DNA of 64,000 nt. It comes from Brachionus rotundiformis (taxonomy: Eukaryota; Rotifera; Eurotatoria; Ploima; Brachionidae). Below are positions 24,180 through 37,400 of the stretch, piece by piece. Both the position numbers and the translations under genes were made by a program. The notes beneath the pieces are model-generated. The model was given only the letters and a program-made list of their open reading frames with translations, ran no database searches and was not told where the DNA came from. Positions within the stretch are counted from its first letter, which is position 1. Each line of letters opens with the position of its first letter. The stretch is from assembly GCA_016802295.1 (NCBI GenBank), contig JAESIW010000138.1, positions 4,801,486-4,865,485 on the forward strand. The letters run 5' to 3'.

Positions 24180-27100
24180 TTAATCGTAACAATTTTCGTC
24201 AAGAACTTTCCTTATTTCAACTAATGATTCATCAGTCAAACTCATACATTCAATTAGCTGATTGAAAAAAATTTTGAGATTTTTGTTATTATTCTTTAAG
24301 ATAAAAATTATTGAAAAGATAATAATTATGATTAAAATTTACTAATTTTAAGTTATTTTTAATTATGAACAGATTTCTAGGGTTTTCGATCCATTCTAAA
24401 AAAAGTTTGTGAGCCGACATGTCCAAACTTCGCTTTATATTTACATAAAATTCAAAAATTTTATTATCAACAATGGCATCTGGATTTTTGGTTACTTTTA
24501 AACTAAATTGAAATATTTTTATTTAAGATTATTTAATACGTTACTTAAAATTAATATTATTTCAAAAGAAACTTGTGCTAGATAATATTTTACTGATTTG
24601 ACTACTTTATTATCGTATATCTTAAATAAAATGTAAGTAGAAATAATTTGAGATAATTTTCTCTTACATTTTTTAAATTAAAAATTTCAACTTGCTGTAG
24701 CATATTCAAAATTTCTAATTGAATTTCAGAAAAATTACTTTCTTTAATTAAAATTTTTTTTTGAATAATCTTAAAAATAAATATGTAAAACTATTAATAA
24801 ATAGATAAAGATTTTTACTTTAATAAGGTTGAAAATTTCTGATGGCATCATAGATTCTTCACTAAACTTTATAATATCAGTATCTAACAATGGCATTTCA
24901 ATATTGGATGTTAATTTTTCAGTAATTTCAATTTTTTTCTTCAATTTTTTAAGTTTCATCTCTTCATAGAATATTTTATCTGAGAGATTAGAATTAATCC
25001 ACTGGTTTAGTTTTTCGATCGCTTTGAAGAGTGTAATTTGAGAGCTTATTTTTATAACTTGTTGAGGTGTTGTATTTTCGAGATGTTTTAAAATTAAAAT
25101 TTCAATTCTTGATTGTAAAAATCTAAATTTTTATCATAAGTTTTCAGTCACATCACTAAAAATTTAAACTTACAGTTTCCCATTTTTAATGCATTCTTCT
25201 GAAGTTTTTCTAGCAAATGATCTGGAAATTTGTTGTAAAATATTCTAATTTAATAAGATAATTAATTTAATATTATAAGTTTTGAATATTTCCTCTCTAA
25301 GCTGTATAACTCAATTAGTATTATGAGTGATAATTTTTATTTTAAAGATTTCAAAAGCTTTTTAAAACAGCTTAGAAACGACTAAAATTTTTGCATGTAC
25401 TTCATATTCAATTATATCATTTTGTTTTTCTTTATCAATTGTACCAATTTCATTATTAATCTCATCAATAATTTTTTTAAGATCATTTTGACGAAAAAAC
25501 TTTACGTAAGAAACAAAAACAGATTCAGATATAAAATCGACTAGTTTTTTATGATTTGGATGCGTATTTAAAAATTGTGTCATTAATTTCATCTTAAGAT
25601 AAAAAAAATTAAATTTTTTAAAATTTCTTTTGATGATTAGAATACTTGAATTTCTTTTGGATCAAGTTTAGTATTTGGTTGGTCTCTTACTAATTCTACG
25701 GAAAACAGATGACTTGAATCTTTTATTTTTTGTGCTGCTCTTTTCACACCAGATGAAAATCTGACCAAAACTTTTTGAAGTTCATCTAAATTAAAATGAT
25801 TGTTTGTTTTTATTTAAATTATTTTAAAAATCAAATACCCAGATATGGACAGCAAAAGTGTAGCAATAAAGGTGTTACAAAACTGAAGCTATCAACACCT
25901 ACTTTATTATCATCCAGTTGATAATTTTCTTTTATTTTAATTTGATGCATAGGTATCTTTTTTAGTTGTAAAAGCCAGGCTATTTTGAATAAAAGAAGTA
26001 ATTTGTCAATTGAAAAATCGTTGGATTTTATTAATAAAAATTTGGAACTACAAAAAAAAGAAAAACATTTAATTAAACTTTTTTTAATTATAAAAATTAA
26101 ATTTACTTGTAAATCTTTATCAGGATATTGTATGTATGCTGAATAGATTCAATTAAATATGCATTATCATCCATCATGCTTAAAAATTCTACAACAAATG
26201 GAACAGTCAAAATTAGATGTTTTTTTATTATAGCTTTTTCTAAATAAGCCTCCAAATTAATTGGCATTAAATGCTAAAAATTAATAAAATTTATTGAATT
26301 TTTTTTTTATAATTTTTTAAAATCTATTTACATTATTTCGAACTGATGCCAGATCTTTCAAAAAGTAAGTAGGAACGGGATTTTGATATGAATAAAAAAC
26401 CAAATAGCCATAAAATTTTCCTAAAATTCTAAGTTTTAAAAGCATCTCTTCTAATAAATCCTAAATAAAAGAAAACAATAATTTTATTATTCAAAACGCT
26501 TCTTTTTTTTTTACTTTTTCAAGCGAATTTTCATTTTTGTAATCAAAAACTGGAATTTCACGGTGAATATTTTCGATTTCATTTGCAATTAAATCCTTTA
26601 AGTATTGATGAAATTTTGGACTTGCTGATATATCTATGAATTCTTTAAAAAATTCTTGGTATCCTATAAATTTAGGAGCAGGATTGGGCCCATAATGGGG
26701 ATCTGGTGTGCTCATTCGTGCATTAAGTCTAATTTTAATGTTTTTTATTTTCCTAATTATCAATAAAAGATAATCAAACTTCTTTAGTTTCATCGGGTCA
26801 TTTAACCCTTTAATTTTTTCATTTCTTTCCTCGACTTCATTATTGATTAACATTTTGTCATCTTTGCACATCTTAAAATATTTACTTAAGAGAAAATTCA
26901 CAACTAACAAAACTTACAAGAACTAATTGATCCAAAAATAGTCTAACAAACTCAAAAAAACTCGCAAGATTATTTTTACAAGATACCAAGTTTCGTATCT
27001 TTTCGCCATAATATTCACTAAAATTCCAATTTTCTAAACAGTGATTTTTTTCCCAATTCCATAAAATATCATAAAATGTATCTCTATATAGATTTTAGTT

Positions 27101-28836
27101 AATGCTTACTAATTTTAAATTCATTTTAAGCAAACCTTTGATTTTTACATGAGATTAAAAATTGCTTGTCAGGAAAGTTAAATCTTGAGTTTGCATCAGT
27201 ATTAAATGGAACAACTTTTAAATCCAAAAAGACTAATTTTGATTTTTGCTTTATTTCCTGGACAATAATTCTATTAAATAATACAAATTAATAAATTAAT
27301 TCATATTACTTCTTTATTTAGTTCATTTTCAAAAATTGGTGATCGCCCATTGAATAATTCAGCAAATGATTTCATATAAATATTGTCACTCAATTCATTT
27401 AAAGTCGAATTTTTGAGATGTTTTAAAATGCTATTAAAATTTATTCTTGGTAAAAATTATAATATATAAAAAACATACCACTCAAGATTACTGATGGATT
27501 TGATGGCAAAAAATATACAGGATTCAATTGAAGTAAAAATACGGAAAATACTGGTCTCTTTTATTTAATTTTAAGTTATATTTAGTTAATTGAAATTTTT
27601 AATTACCTTTCGAATTACAGTTACTCTTGTCTTCTATACTGTTTAGAGTCAACAATTGAAAAAGGAAAAATAATTCTGTATTTAAAGTCAAAGCGAAGTT
27701 ATCTTTATTAAATTTTAGTGTTGTTTAATTCAGAACATTACATTTATAGATAAAATTACTCAAAATTAATTCGCAATAGAAGTTTGACAATATTGATATT
27801 TTTAGAAGATCATTTGATCTTAAACTATTTTTAACTGATTCACCAAGTTTTGAATAATCTACATCCTTTTTATCTTCTTGGTTGAATTGATCTGATTCAT
27901 TCATTTTGCTTTGAATCTCTGGACACTTACCATATTCCAAAAATGGAGAATCAACATTAGGCTGAATGACTAATGGTGATTGGGGCGTTTTTTGATTTTT
28001 CCCATTTGTTTGTTGGTTTTGCATCTTATTTTGGTGCTGAGCAAACCTATTTTTGAAATCATTTATTAGTACCTGAGAATGAGAAGGTTTTTGGTTTGAA
28101 GGCGATTTGTTCGGAGTAGTTATAAAATCAAAAAGAGTTGCCTTATTATTTAATTTAGATAAATAAGGCGGTGTATTGTTGTATCCATTACGAGGAGAAA
28201 GTGTTCCTGGAATCGGCGATGAGCTACTTGATCCAGCGAAAGTATTGTGACGCTTAAAACTGTTTGGTTTATTGAATGATAAATTTTGCTCCACTGGAGA
28301 ATTTGTAACGCTGTTTCGTGAACTAGAAGGAAGAGGCTGTAAAGTTATCTTTCTATTCTTAAAATTCGAACTGGGTGTATTTACATTTGACAAAGTTGAG
28401 TCAAATATATTTTCTGAATTTGATGATTGATTCAATCTAATTACTTTAGAATTTAGCGGCGTATCATAATTTTCAACGATTGTTTTTTTATTGATTATAG
28501 ATTGATTGTTTGACAAAGTCTTTAACGGTAAATATCTATTACCTTCTTCATGTATCAATGTCAAAAAATAGGATATAAAATTGCTATTTATTTTTGAATC
28601 TATTATGAGTTTTTCCGACTTTAATATTTATAAGTAAGCGTTATATCATGTAAAAATAAGTAAAAATTTACTAAGGAACTTGAATTCAAATCATCTGTCA
28701 GATCATTCAATGAAATCCGTGATTCATCGTTAGCTCGAAGTCGATTTGATTTTAAATGTCTGATTAGTTCTTCGCAAGTGATAGTTTTATTACTTAAACT
28801 CTCAATTATCAGATCATATTTTTCTTTTAGGTTCAT
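24180..28836 (-). CDS. CDAN1: Codanin-1 homologue
   Basis: Nineteen exons joined in frame, from 28672-28836 and 27742-28618 down to 24180-24293, with introns mostly 36-70 bp; 1,207 residues against about 1,227 in human. Family landmarks in order: FISYFLTLIHEEGNRYL near residue 66, ELFFLFQLLT, DTFYDILWNWEKNH, PKFIGYQEFFKEFI, LILTVPFVVEFLS, CCPYLDELQKVL, KKLVDFISESVF and SVKYYLAQVSFEI. Codanin-1 sequesters the histone chaperone ASF1 and works with CDIN1; human mutations cause congenital dyserythropoietic anaemia type I. RKITLQPLP near residue 144 is a candidate ASF1-binding B-domain-like motif (compare RRINPTPVS). Internal exon 13 is taken to end at 25401 before GTACAT; that donor is the least certain splice. 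Confidence 0.85.
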
Positions 28837-29818
28837 TTTTTAAATTTAATCAAAAAACTTTGCTTAAAAATTCAAATCGTAATTCAAATTATATTTTTAT
28901 ACAACATGCATTATGTAAAATTACTTTATTTTAAAGACAATCTTTAAATTATGTTAAAAAATCTTAAAATTAAAACATCAAAATGTAGAATGTAAAAGTA
29001 TTTTTTGCAGTTGACTTTTTCAAAATATTGATGTAAATCTGAATGATAAATCAATAATTAATTAGTATTTTTTGCTTTCTATACTATAAAAAATAGCACT
29101 TAATGTTTTATCAAACTATTTATAGTGGATGCGAGATTATTAAATAAAAAATTCTAATTTTTTTATTAAATTTAAACATTTATTTAATTTAAAAAAATTT
29201 CTATAAACTTTATTTCAATCGAATCTTAATCAAATGAAATTAGCTCAAAATGTTTTCGTCACTTTTCAAAAATATATCTAAATAACAAAAATAAATTTCA
29301 TTAATTTTTTATCAAAAATTTTTAAGCTAAAATTAATTAAAAAATGAACATAGTAAAATGTAAATTCATAGAAAGCCTCATTTACATACTTTCTAAACCA
29401 TTTAGGAGAAAAATGCTAAATTTTACATATAACAAATTATACCAGTCATTAGAAAATATTTCAAATCATCTAGATAAAAAATTGGAATTGGAACTTAGTT
29501 TAGTAAACAAACTGAGCTAAATTTCATTTATCGTGAAAAAAAAACTTTTTATATACTAAAAATGTCCAATTTACACTGGTCAACAAAAAAATTAAAATTG
29601 TTTACAAGAAAATAATTAATTGAGTAATAATTGGAAATTCTGTCTAAAATAGTTCGATGGTTTTAAAACAATTCCAATAAATTTTTACTAAAAACAAATC
29701 TTCAAGTCGTATATAAAACGACAACTTAAAATTAATTCGGTTGAAAGTTACAAAAAAATTTAAAAATTATGAAGAACAGTCTGTTTATATGTGATAACAC
29801 ATTTTAAATAATTTGCGA
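28837..29818. other. Intergenic between codanin-1 start and CNOT2-like end
   Basis: About 1 kb of AT-rich DNA. No exon was found, and no missing C-terminal piece of the CNOT2-like gene is recognisable here. Confidence 0.5.
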
Positions 29819-30841
29819 TCAATTCATAAACTTGAGTTTGATCGTCCATGTTTCTACATCGAATATGAAATAGCTATTTCTATCTTGAGGATTATTCTTA
29901 AGCCATGAATTTAATTCAGTATGAAAAATCCAACCTCTTGCAGTCAGCAATTTTGTTGCCAATACTTGATAACATTCTGCTGAGCACATAAAAAAAAAAT
30001 AGAAAAGCAAGTCATCATTGGCATTTTTCAAAATTAAATTAACATCAGGTAATTTGTTTCTAATTTCAGCCAAATTGTAAATATCATTTGAATGGGTTGA
30101 TTCTAAATGATCAACAGTATTCATTCTCGGAATATTTAATATAGAATCATAGTCTGACATAGGACTTATTGATTTAGTTATTTTTTTACATTCTTCGCCT
30201 TGACCCATAATAAGAGATAAATTTTTATTTGATTCATTTATTTTCATCATCATTGCTAGACCAATCATTCCAAACTGATCCAAGAGTAGATGTGGAGGTA
30301 TGTTTTTCACATTACCATCATTAAATATTTCTATCTTGTCTGTTTCTATCTTGCTAGGTCGTGGAAAATTAGATTTTTCGTTATTTTTTGTGGGATTATA
30401 GAAAGTGTTTCTTAGATGATCATTTGGATTATTAATACTTGACGCATTATGTTTCTCTCTAAAACACCGTTGAGCTTGCTTTAGCTGTTGTTGAACTTTA
30501 AGTTGATTTAAAATGTATTCTTTTGATACATTTCGTTGAATTGGCTCCTTATGGAGATTATTTCTTTGGTACATTATTTTAGCAGAAGCCATTTTTGATC
30601 CTAAATCCTCAAGTGGATAATTGTTGTTTTGATCTAGCTTAGCCTCGAAATGTTGAAATTGCTTTGAAACATTTTGTTGTGACTTGAGTAATTCCATCAT
30701 GTTTTGTTTGTTTGATAATTGCGATTGATTAAGATAATTTAGGATTTCAAGAATGCTTAACTGATTCGTTGATGTCTGTGTCTGGTATGAACCATTTTGA
30801 ATTTGATCTGATCCAGAATTTATGTAAGATATGTTGTTCAT
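29819..30841 (-). CDS. Divergent intronless CNOT2-like protein
   Basis: One uninterrupted frame of 340 residues. Residues about 195-204 read DQFGMIGLAM, nearly the CNOT2 landmark DQFGMIGLL. The C-terminal 100 residues match a NOT2/3/5 box: AEIRNKLPDVNL, DDLLFYFFFMCS, GWIFHTELNSWL and YFIFDVETW. CNOT2 scaffolds the CCR4-NOT deadenylase with CNOT1 and CNOT3 in the cytoplasm. Human CNOT2 is about 540 residues, and its last 20 or so residues after the YYFFD-W motif are missing here. Lack of introns in a genome where similar genes are split suggests a retrocopy or a fast-evolving paralogue. The upstream half is Q/N-rich. Confidence 0.75.
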   Translation of the reverse strand: MNNISYINSGSDQIQNGSYQTQTSTNQLSILEILNYLNQSQLSNKQNMMELLKSQQNVSKQFQHFEAKLDQNNNYPLEDLGSKMASAKIMYQRNNLHKEPIQRNVSKEYILNQLKVQQQLKQAQRCFREKHNASSINNPNDHLRNTFYNPTKNNEKSNFPRPSKIETDKIEIFNDGNVKNIPPHLLLDQFGMIGLAMMMKINESNKNLSLIMGQGEECKKITKSISPMSDYDSILNIPRMNTVDHLESTHSNDIYNLAEIRNKLPDVNLILKNANDDLLFYFFFMCSAECYQVLATKLLTARGWIFHTELNSWLKNNPQDRNSYFIFDVETWTIKLKFMN

Positions 30842-31480
30842 CCTAGGATTTTTAATATTTAAATCTTAAATCTTTGAAACAGATTTTTTATTAATGAAAG
30901 AAATATAAAATAATTAAAAAAATATAACCACGAGTTTTTGCTGACAATAAAATTATATTTGCAAGGAAAAGAAAGAGAAACCAAAAATTTTAACTTCATT
31001 CAAATTATGATAAAATTCATTCGTTTATAGTTTTTTGATTCTTTATTTAAAAAAATTTGCAAATATAAATTAATAACCCTTTAACTTTAATTATATAAAA
31101 GCATTTTTTTTGACTTTTGTTATTTTTAGTACAAGTTCAAAAAATTTGATCAAGATATTTTTCCACAATTGGCTTTGTTTGAGTTTATAATACAATATGT
31201 TAGTAACAATGATTTTTGAATGTTCACTTAATTTATGAATATTGAGTATTCGAACAGATGATTAAAAGACAAATTAATTTGATCAATATTTTTTATTATG
31301 TCCCAGTTGAGGTCACTTCATACGCATGAATATAAAAAAGTAAAAAAAAATATATCAAAATTATCCAAAAAAAAATGTGTCAAATAAAAAAACTCTACAA
31401 GTAAAAGCTTGAGTTCTTAAAATTTGTGTTCACACAGATATTTTATATTATTTAATTGGTTTTAAAAATAATGCTTTAAT
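30842..31480. promoter_or_regulatory. Divergent promoter region, CNOT2-like and kelch-b561
   Basis: 639 bp between divergent start codons. It is AT-rich, with no named motif recognised. Confidence 0.4.
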
Positions 31481-34400
31481 ATGCTTAAAATGGGCATATA
31501 TCAAAATTTTACAATATTTCTGTTTTATTCATATATTCTGCCTATTATACTTGGTCAAATGTATTGGGAAAAATTATTTGATAATTTATCCTATAACTTA
31601 TCTATAAAACCAGCGCCAAGACGTGATGCAGCAATAGGTTTTGACATTCATCGAGATCGGATTATTATTTTTGGTGGTTGGCAGACTAGTTCACCAAGAG
31701 CTAACAATTTCGTCATGCCAGTTCTATTCGATGATACATGGGAATATAATTTAAAAACAAGTATAATTTAAAAAATTAATTAAATAGAATCAATTTTTTA
31801 TTATTATGTTATTCAAAGAGACTTGGAAACCTTTATCAAATAGCTTAAGTCGACCATATGCCCGATATGGCATGCTTTATTCTCATAGTAAGAATGGTTT
31901 ATATATCTGTTGTGGCAAAGGTTTATTTGAAAACTACTATAATGATTTATGGGTTTATGACTTTAATGATGATCAATGGCGTGAAATGGATCAAACATAT
32001 ATAAGTATTATGCCGGAACCAAGATATTCTCCAGTTGGAGGAATATATCCATCATACGAGTTACAATTAAATCAAACAAAAAACTCGTTTTACTTAGGAA
32101 TGGGAAGTGCTCAGTATGAAATGTTTGATAATATGTACTTTTATCAGTTTACTGACCTTAGATCTTTAAAAGGACTTTGGGACAGAGGTAAGATTTATCC
32201 GCTCAAATAGAAATTTTAAAAAATTAATTCAACTAATTTAAGTATACACTGAAATATTTACTGGTCCTTTTAGTTTTACTCATCCACACGGTCGGGTCTT
32301 TGCAAGCAGTACAATGATATCCTCAGATGAATTATTAATTTTTGGTGGATGTCTAAGCGGTAGTTTTAGTGGTGGGCCATGTCCCTCCTCGGATTCCTGG
32401 ATTTTTTCAGCCAAGAAAAAAAAATGGGAAAAAGTTGATTCATCTTGTATCACTCCAAGAAAGCATTCATCAATGGCCTCAATTGTTTCAGATGGATATC
32501 GTAAATCAGCTGTTTTATTTTCAGGTCTTGAAAAAGATCGAACAATACTAAAAACTGTCCCAGAACTTGATGATGAAATTGCTTTGTACGACAATTTAGC
32601 TAATCGTTGGACTATTAAGAAAGTAAAAGTAAGATACAAAATTTAAAGTTAAATATCCACGATATAATTTAAATTTAAAAGGGAACTTTTTTTCCTGAAA
32701 AGAGGAATGGGCATGTAATGTGTTCAGGAAGATATAGAAGTAATTTTGGGGTGTTCATGTATGGAGGATATGGTGATTCTAGGTAAAGATTATTTATATT
32801 AAGAAAAAATTAAGTTTCTCATTACTTTTTATTTTAATCAAGTGATTCAACATTAGGGGATCTATGGTTTCTTAAAATAAACATTAGTACAGCATTTGAA
32901 AATACAATAACAATGAATTATATTTCTGAACAAAAAAATACAAAGTCGAAATGTTCAAGTTATTTTTCAACTATTCATTTACATGCAATTTTGATGTTTA
33001 TTGGATGGGGTGTAATGATAAATTTATCAAATATCATTTCTAAATATTTGAAATTACGAAAATATTCTAATATTTTCAGTAATTCATTGTTGGTAAGTAA
33101 AACTAATTTAGTACTTATCATACAACCTTGTTTAATTTTAAGTAGATAAGAACTTTTATTTTTTTATTATTATTTGAATATTTAAGAATACACATTTAAA
33201 GTTTATATAAAGAAACAAAAATGAAATGATTACAACAAAAAAAATTTATATATTCTCATTTAGATGATTGGTATATTATTGATAACTGGAGGAATAGTCT
33301 TTGGATTTTGGAGTTCACATGGTTTGCCTCATTTAGCTCATTTAATCATTGGCTTAGCTGCGTATTTACTAATATTAGTACAGCCTATTATTGAATTAAC
33401 GTAAGTTAAAATGAATCGTAAATCTCTTCACTTCTTTTTAGTTTCTTTTTTTTATAATCTTGTATATATTTCATCATTGTAGGACTATTTTTTGATTGAT
33501 TATTTAATATTGTAGGAGATTGGGAATCGAAACTTAAACTTTTCCCGTATTCATTTTCATCATCAAATGTTCGATCATCAGTTTCATAGTCATTAATATT
33601 CATTTTTTTTAGTATTAATCTTAATAACTCGTTTTGCTTGTCTAGGGTTAATTTCATAACTTTAAATTTTTGTTTTTGTTTTATTAGTTCTATAAATATA
33701 TGATGATTTGGATCATTTTCGGCCTTGCTAATTATTGATGCCTCTTTACAATACTTAATCCTAGAAAATATTCCCTATTTTCAAAAAATTCAATAACTGA
33801 ACTAAAAATTGTAAATTGTAAAATTACTTTAAAAATTCCAAATCTATTTATTTTTTTACCATAATAAGCTATATATTCCATTTCATTAATTCTTTCAAAT
33901 AGTTTTCTGGGCATTTTTCTTTCTAGCTCACAATGTAGCTGTACTTGCATTGCTTCTCTCTTAAGTTTGGCATCTTTCTGTACTGATTCAATGTCTCCAA
34001 CTGCTAAACCAATCTAAAGGGTGAAATTTATAGGGTGAATGAATTTAAACGAATAAGAGTACGAACCATTACAGAAGGATTTTAAAAAATGTGATAAAAA
34101 TTGAGAAAAAATAGAGAATTTAACAACAACCACAATAATATTTATTTAAGTTTTAAAATTTTTCCTTCAAAATGGTTCGTATTTGGTTTCTTTAAATTTC
34201 AAAATCCTCAAAATGTTATTTAAAGTCTTACAAGTAAATTGGTGAGCAATATTTGAATTAAAAAAATAAATAATGCCAAAAAAATTAGACTCATTTTGCC
34301 AAAATGTAGTCTATTAGATTGGTATGGAATAATAAATGAGTTTAGTCCGTCTGTTTCGCCCATCATCATTATTATTGAACGATATATAGAAATTAATGGT

Positions 34401-37400
34401 GTTGAATTAGCTTGTGATTCCTTAAAAAATTAAGTGTATTTAATATTTATTAGATTTTAGAATTTTTACATTATTGGCTAATAGAATAAAGAAAACTAAA
34501 CCAAATCCGATGAGTAGAATTGAGAACAGAAATATGACTTTGATCAGAGTTTTAAGGATTTCAATAAACATCACCACATAAATACCAAAAAAATAAAATC
34601 GCTGCATGTAAAGTAATAGATTAAACCATGCCAGAAAAATTGCTAATGAACCAATTTCCCATTGAAAAATAAACAATTTTTGGTCGCTTATTCTAATAGG
34701 AGATAAGAACACTATTGTGACAGGATATAATATTATTTGAATATAAGCTTGAAAATTTTTAAAATATTCCAGTTTCTAAAAAAAAAATTAAAAATTTAAT
34801 TTAAAAATTGTTTAATAAAATCTACTTCAATTTTCATTTGGTAGAATTCTTTTAGAATATTAGCAAAAGAAAAAATTATACAAAAAGCAATAATTATTGA
34901 ATGAATTTTTTCTTTTTCATAAATACTTGGCTTTATAATTTAAATATAAATTTAATTCAAAATAGAAATAAATTCAAAGTTACATATATGCTTTGTTCAT
35001 AGGCAAAATGGCAAATTGAGTAGTTGTATTCGTATTCGAGATTTTTTTTTGATTTATAATTTTGATAAGTACATAACGGATATTGAACAACAATTGTTGT
35101 CAAGCCTATCAAAAATATTAAATACATTAATGTAGTTAATCCATATAAAGGAAGGCCGTATTTGTTCCACTTTCTTTGTAATAAAACTTCACATAAAGGA
35201 TGTGATAAGCATTCAGAACGGCCATATTTCACCATAGTAACCAAAGGAACCATAGGAGACAACAAAAATTTTCCATTGCCTTCAATTTTTACATCTGCCC
35301 AATTCAAATAAGTAAAGTTGTAGCGAATCTTTTAAAAATATTCTAATATTATAGATTTTAAAAAATAAAAACATACTAGATATTTTTTATCTGACATCTC
35401 ATCTAAATATTGTTTAGTTACGCATCTTTCTAAAATAGCTTGCGTTACCTCAGAAGAAAGCTGAATTATGCCCACAAAAGGTGTCTTGTACTCTCTTGAT
35501 TTCAATTTTAGGGCTTCTTCCCATCTATCATGATTTATAATCGCAATTAAAGAACTTTTCTGCTTAAATTTTATTGCTAAATCAATAAAACTTAGATCAT
35601 CTTTATTGTACTTAAATTCGGTGCCTAGATCAAGTAAACAATGAATTACATTCGGATAGCCAGCTTGGCACGCCAAATGTAATGCAGTATTCTTAGAATA
35701 TAGTTTATTAATTTTTTTATTAATTAAAGATTTTATTTTTTCTTACTCCATCTTTATTGATTGAGTTTAAAACATATGGATCTACATTGTATATTATTTT
35801 CATACAATCAGTAAATCCGTTTGAAGCCGCTTCATGAAAAGGATTATTTCCACTACCATATGATTTATAAATAAGTGCACCATTTTGAATTAAAATTTCC
35901 ACAACCCTTGTGTGACCATACCTGGCTGCCCAGTGTAATGGTGTCATTCCAGTTATGTCTTTTTCATTAATATGATTCTTTGAATTTTGACAACTTAATA
36001 TTTCTAAACAGCTTGATACTCTTCCATATTTTGCTGCAAAATGTAAAGGAGATTGCTTATCTCTATTTCTCAAATTAATATTTGCTCCATATGAGATCAA
36101 TAATCTCAAGCAGTTGACAAAGCCATATTTACTAGCGTAATGAATACAAGTACATCCGTTTACATCTTGGTCATTTAATAAATCAGTATAATTTTCTTGT
36201 CTACTTATTTCAATTAGAATTTGTTCTAATGCTTTGATAGAGGACTTTTTGCACAAAATAATGTGATTTTCTTCATTTTTTTTTGACTTATTAAATGAGT
36301 CTTGATCGATTATTAAATGAAGTAAATTTCTTAAGTTAGAATCTTTTAAACGAATATTACTTCCTTTAGAGATAAGATAACAAGCCATTTTGACACAATT
36401 TCGACTCGCAGCTATAAGTAATGGAGTTCTTTTCTCTTTATCTAATGCATCAATATAAGCACCTTTATCTAATAAATAGCCTGCTATCTCAACATGATTA
36501 AACATAGCTGCTTTGTGCAATGGAGTCATTTGTAACGAATCTTGAGCATGAATTACTTCAAAAAACATATCTGGTTGCTTTTCAGCCATTAACTTGAGTA
36601 TATCAAATGATCCTTGAGCGCAGGCCACATGTACTGGAGTGCTATGATCCATTTCAATAACTTCATTTATATTAGCTCCATTTTCTAAACATAATTTCAC
36701 CGCTCCTAAATTTCCGAATTGAACTGCCGCAAGTAATGGTTTATTATTGTCTCCATCTACAAATGATAACATTTTTAAGTTAGAACATCCTATTTTATTT
36801 CCTTCTCCAATTAAGAACTCTAAAACTTTATTGGAACATCGCTGAGCAGCTACATGTATTGGAAAAAAACCATTATTACATGCTTTACATATATTTGATT
36901 TATGCTTAATCAAGACTTTGGCACATTCTAAATTATCATGATATGCACAAGTATGTAAAGCTGTATTACCATTTTCACCTCCTAGATGGACATCTGATTT
37001 GTTTTCAGTGTGAGACAAAAGAAGTTCCAGTATATCAGGCTGATTAGATACAACACATTGATGTATTGGCGCATATGAGTTTTTATTTTTTATTGTAGTA
37101 TCTGCACCTTTTGATAACAGATAGACAACACAATCACGTAAACCTTTCTCGATTGCTATATGCAATGGAGTATTTCCATTAGAATCTTGTGCATTTATTA
37201 TATTTGGTCTACATTTTTCAATTATAAAATCTATTATTTTCAATTTAGACTTGAATGTAGCGTAATGAATAGGGAGCCAATTTCTCGAATTGTCTTTTAA
37301 TAATAGTCTCTTTGGATCCTCATTATATAAACGTTGAAATTCATCAACTCTTTCAGTTTGCGCAATTTTGTGTATATAAAATGGACTTTCTTCTATTCGA

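Noticed and set aside
32280..32639. Minus-strand open frame opposite kelch exon 3
   Set aside because: Shadow of the kelch reading frame, no similarity of its own.
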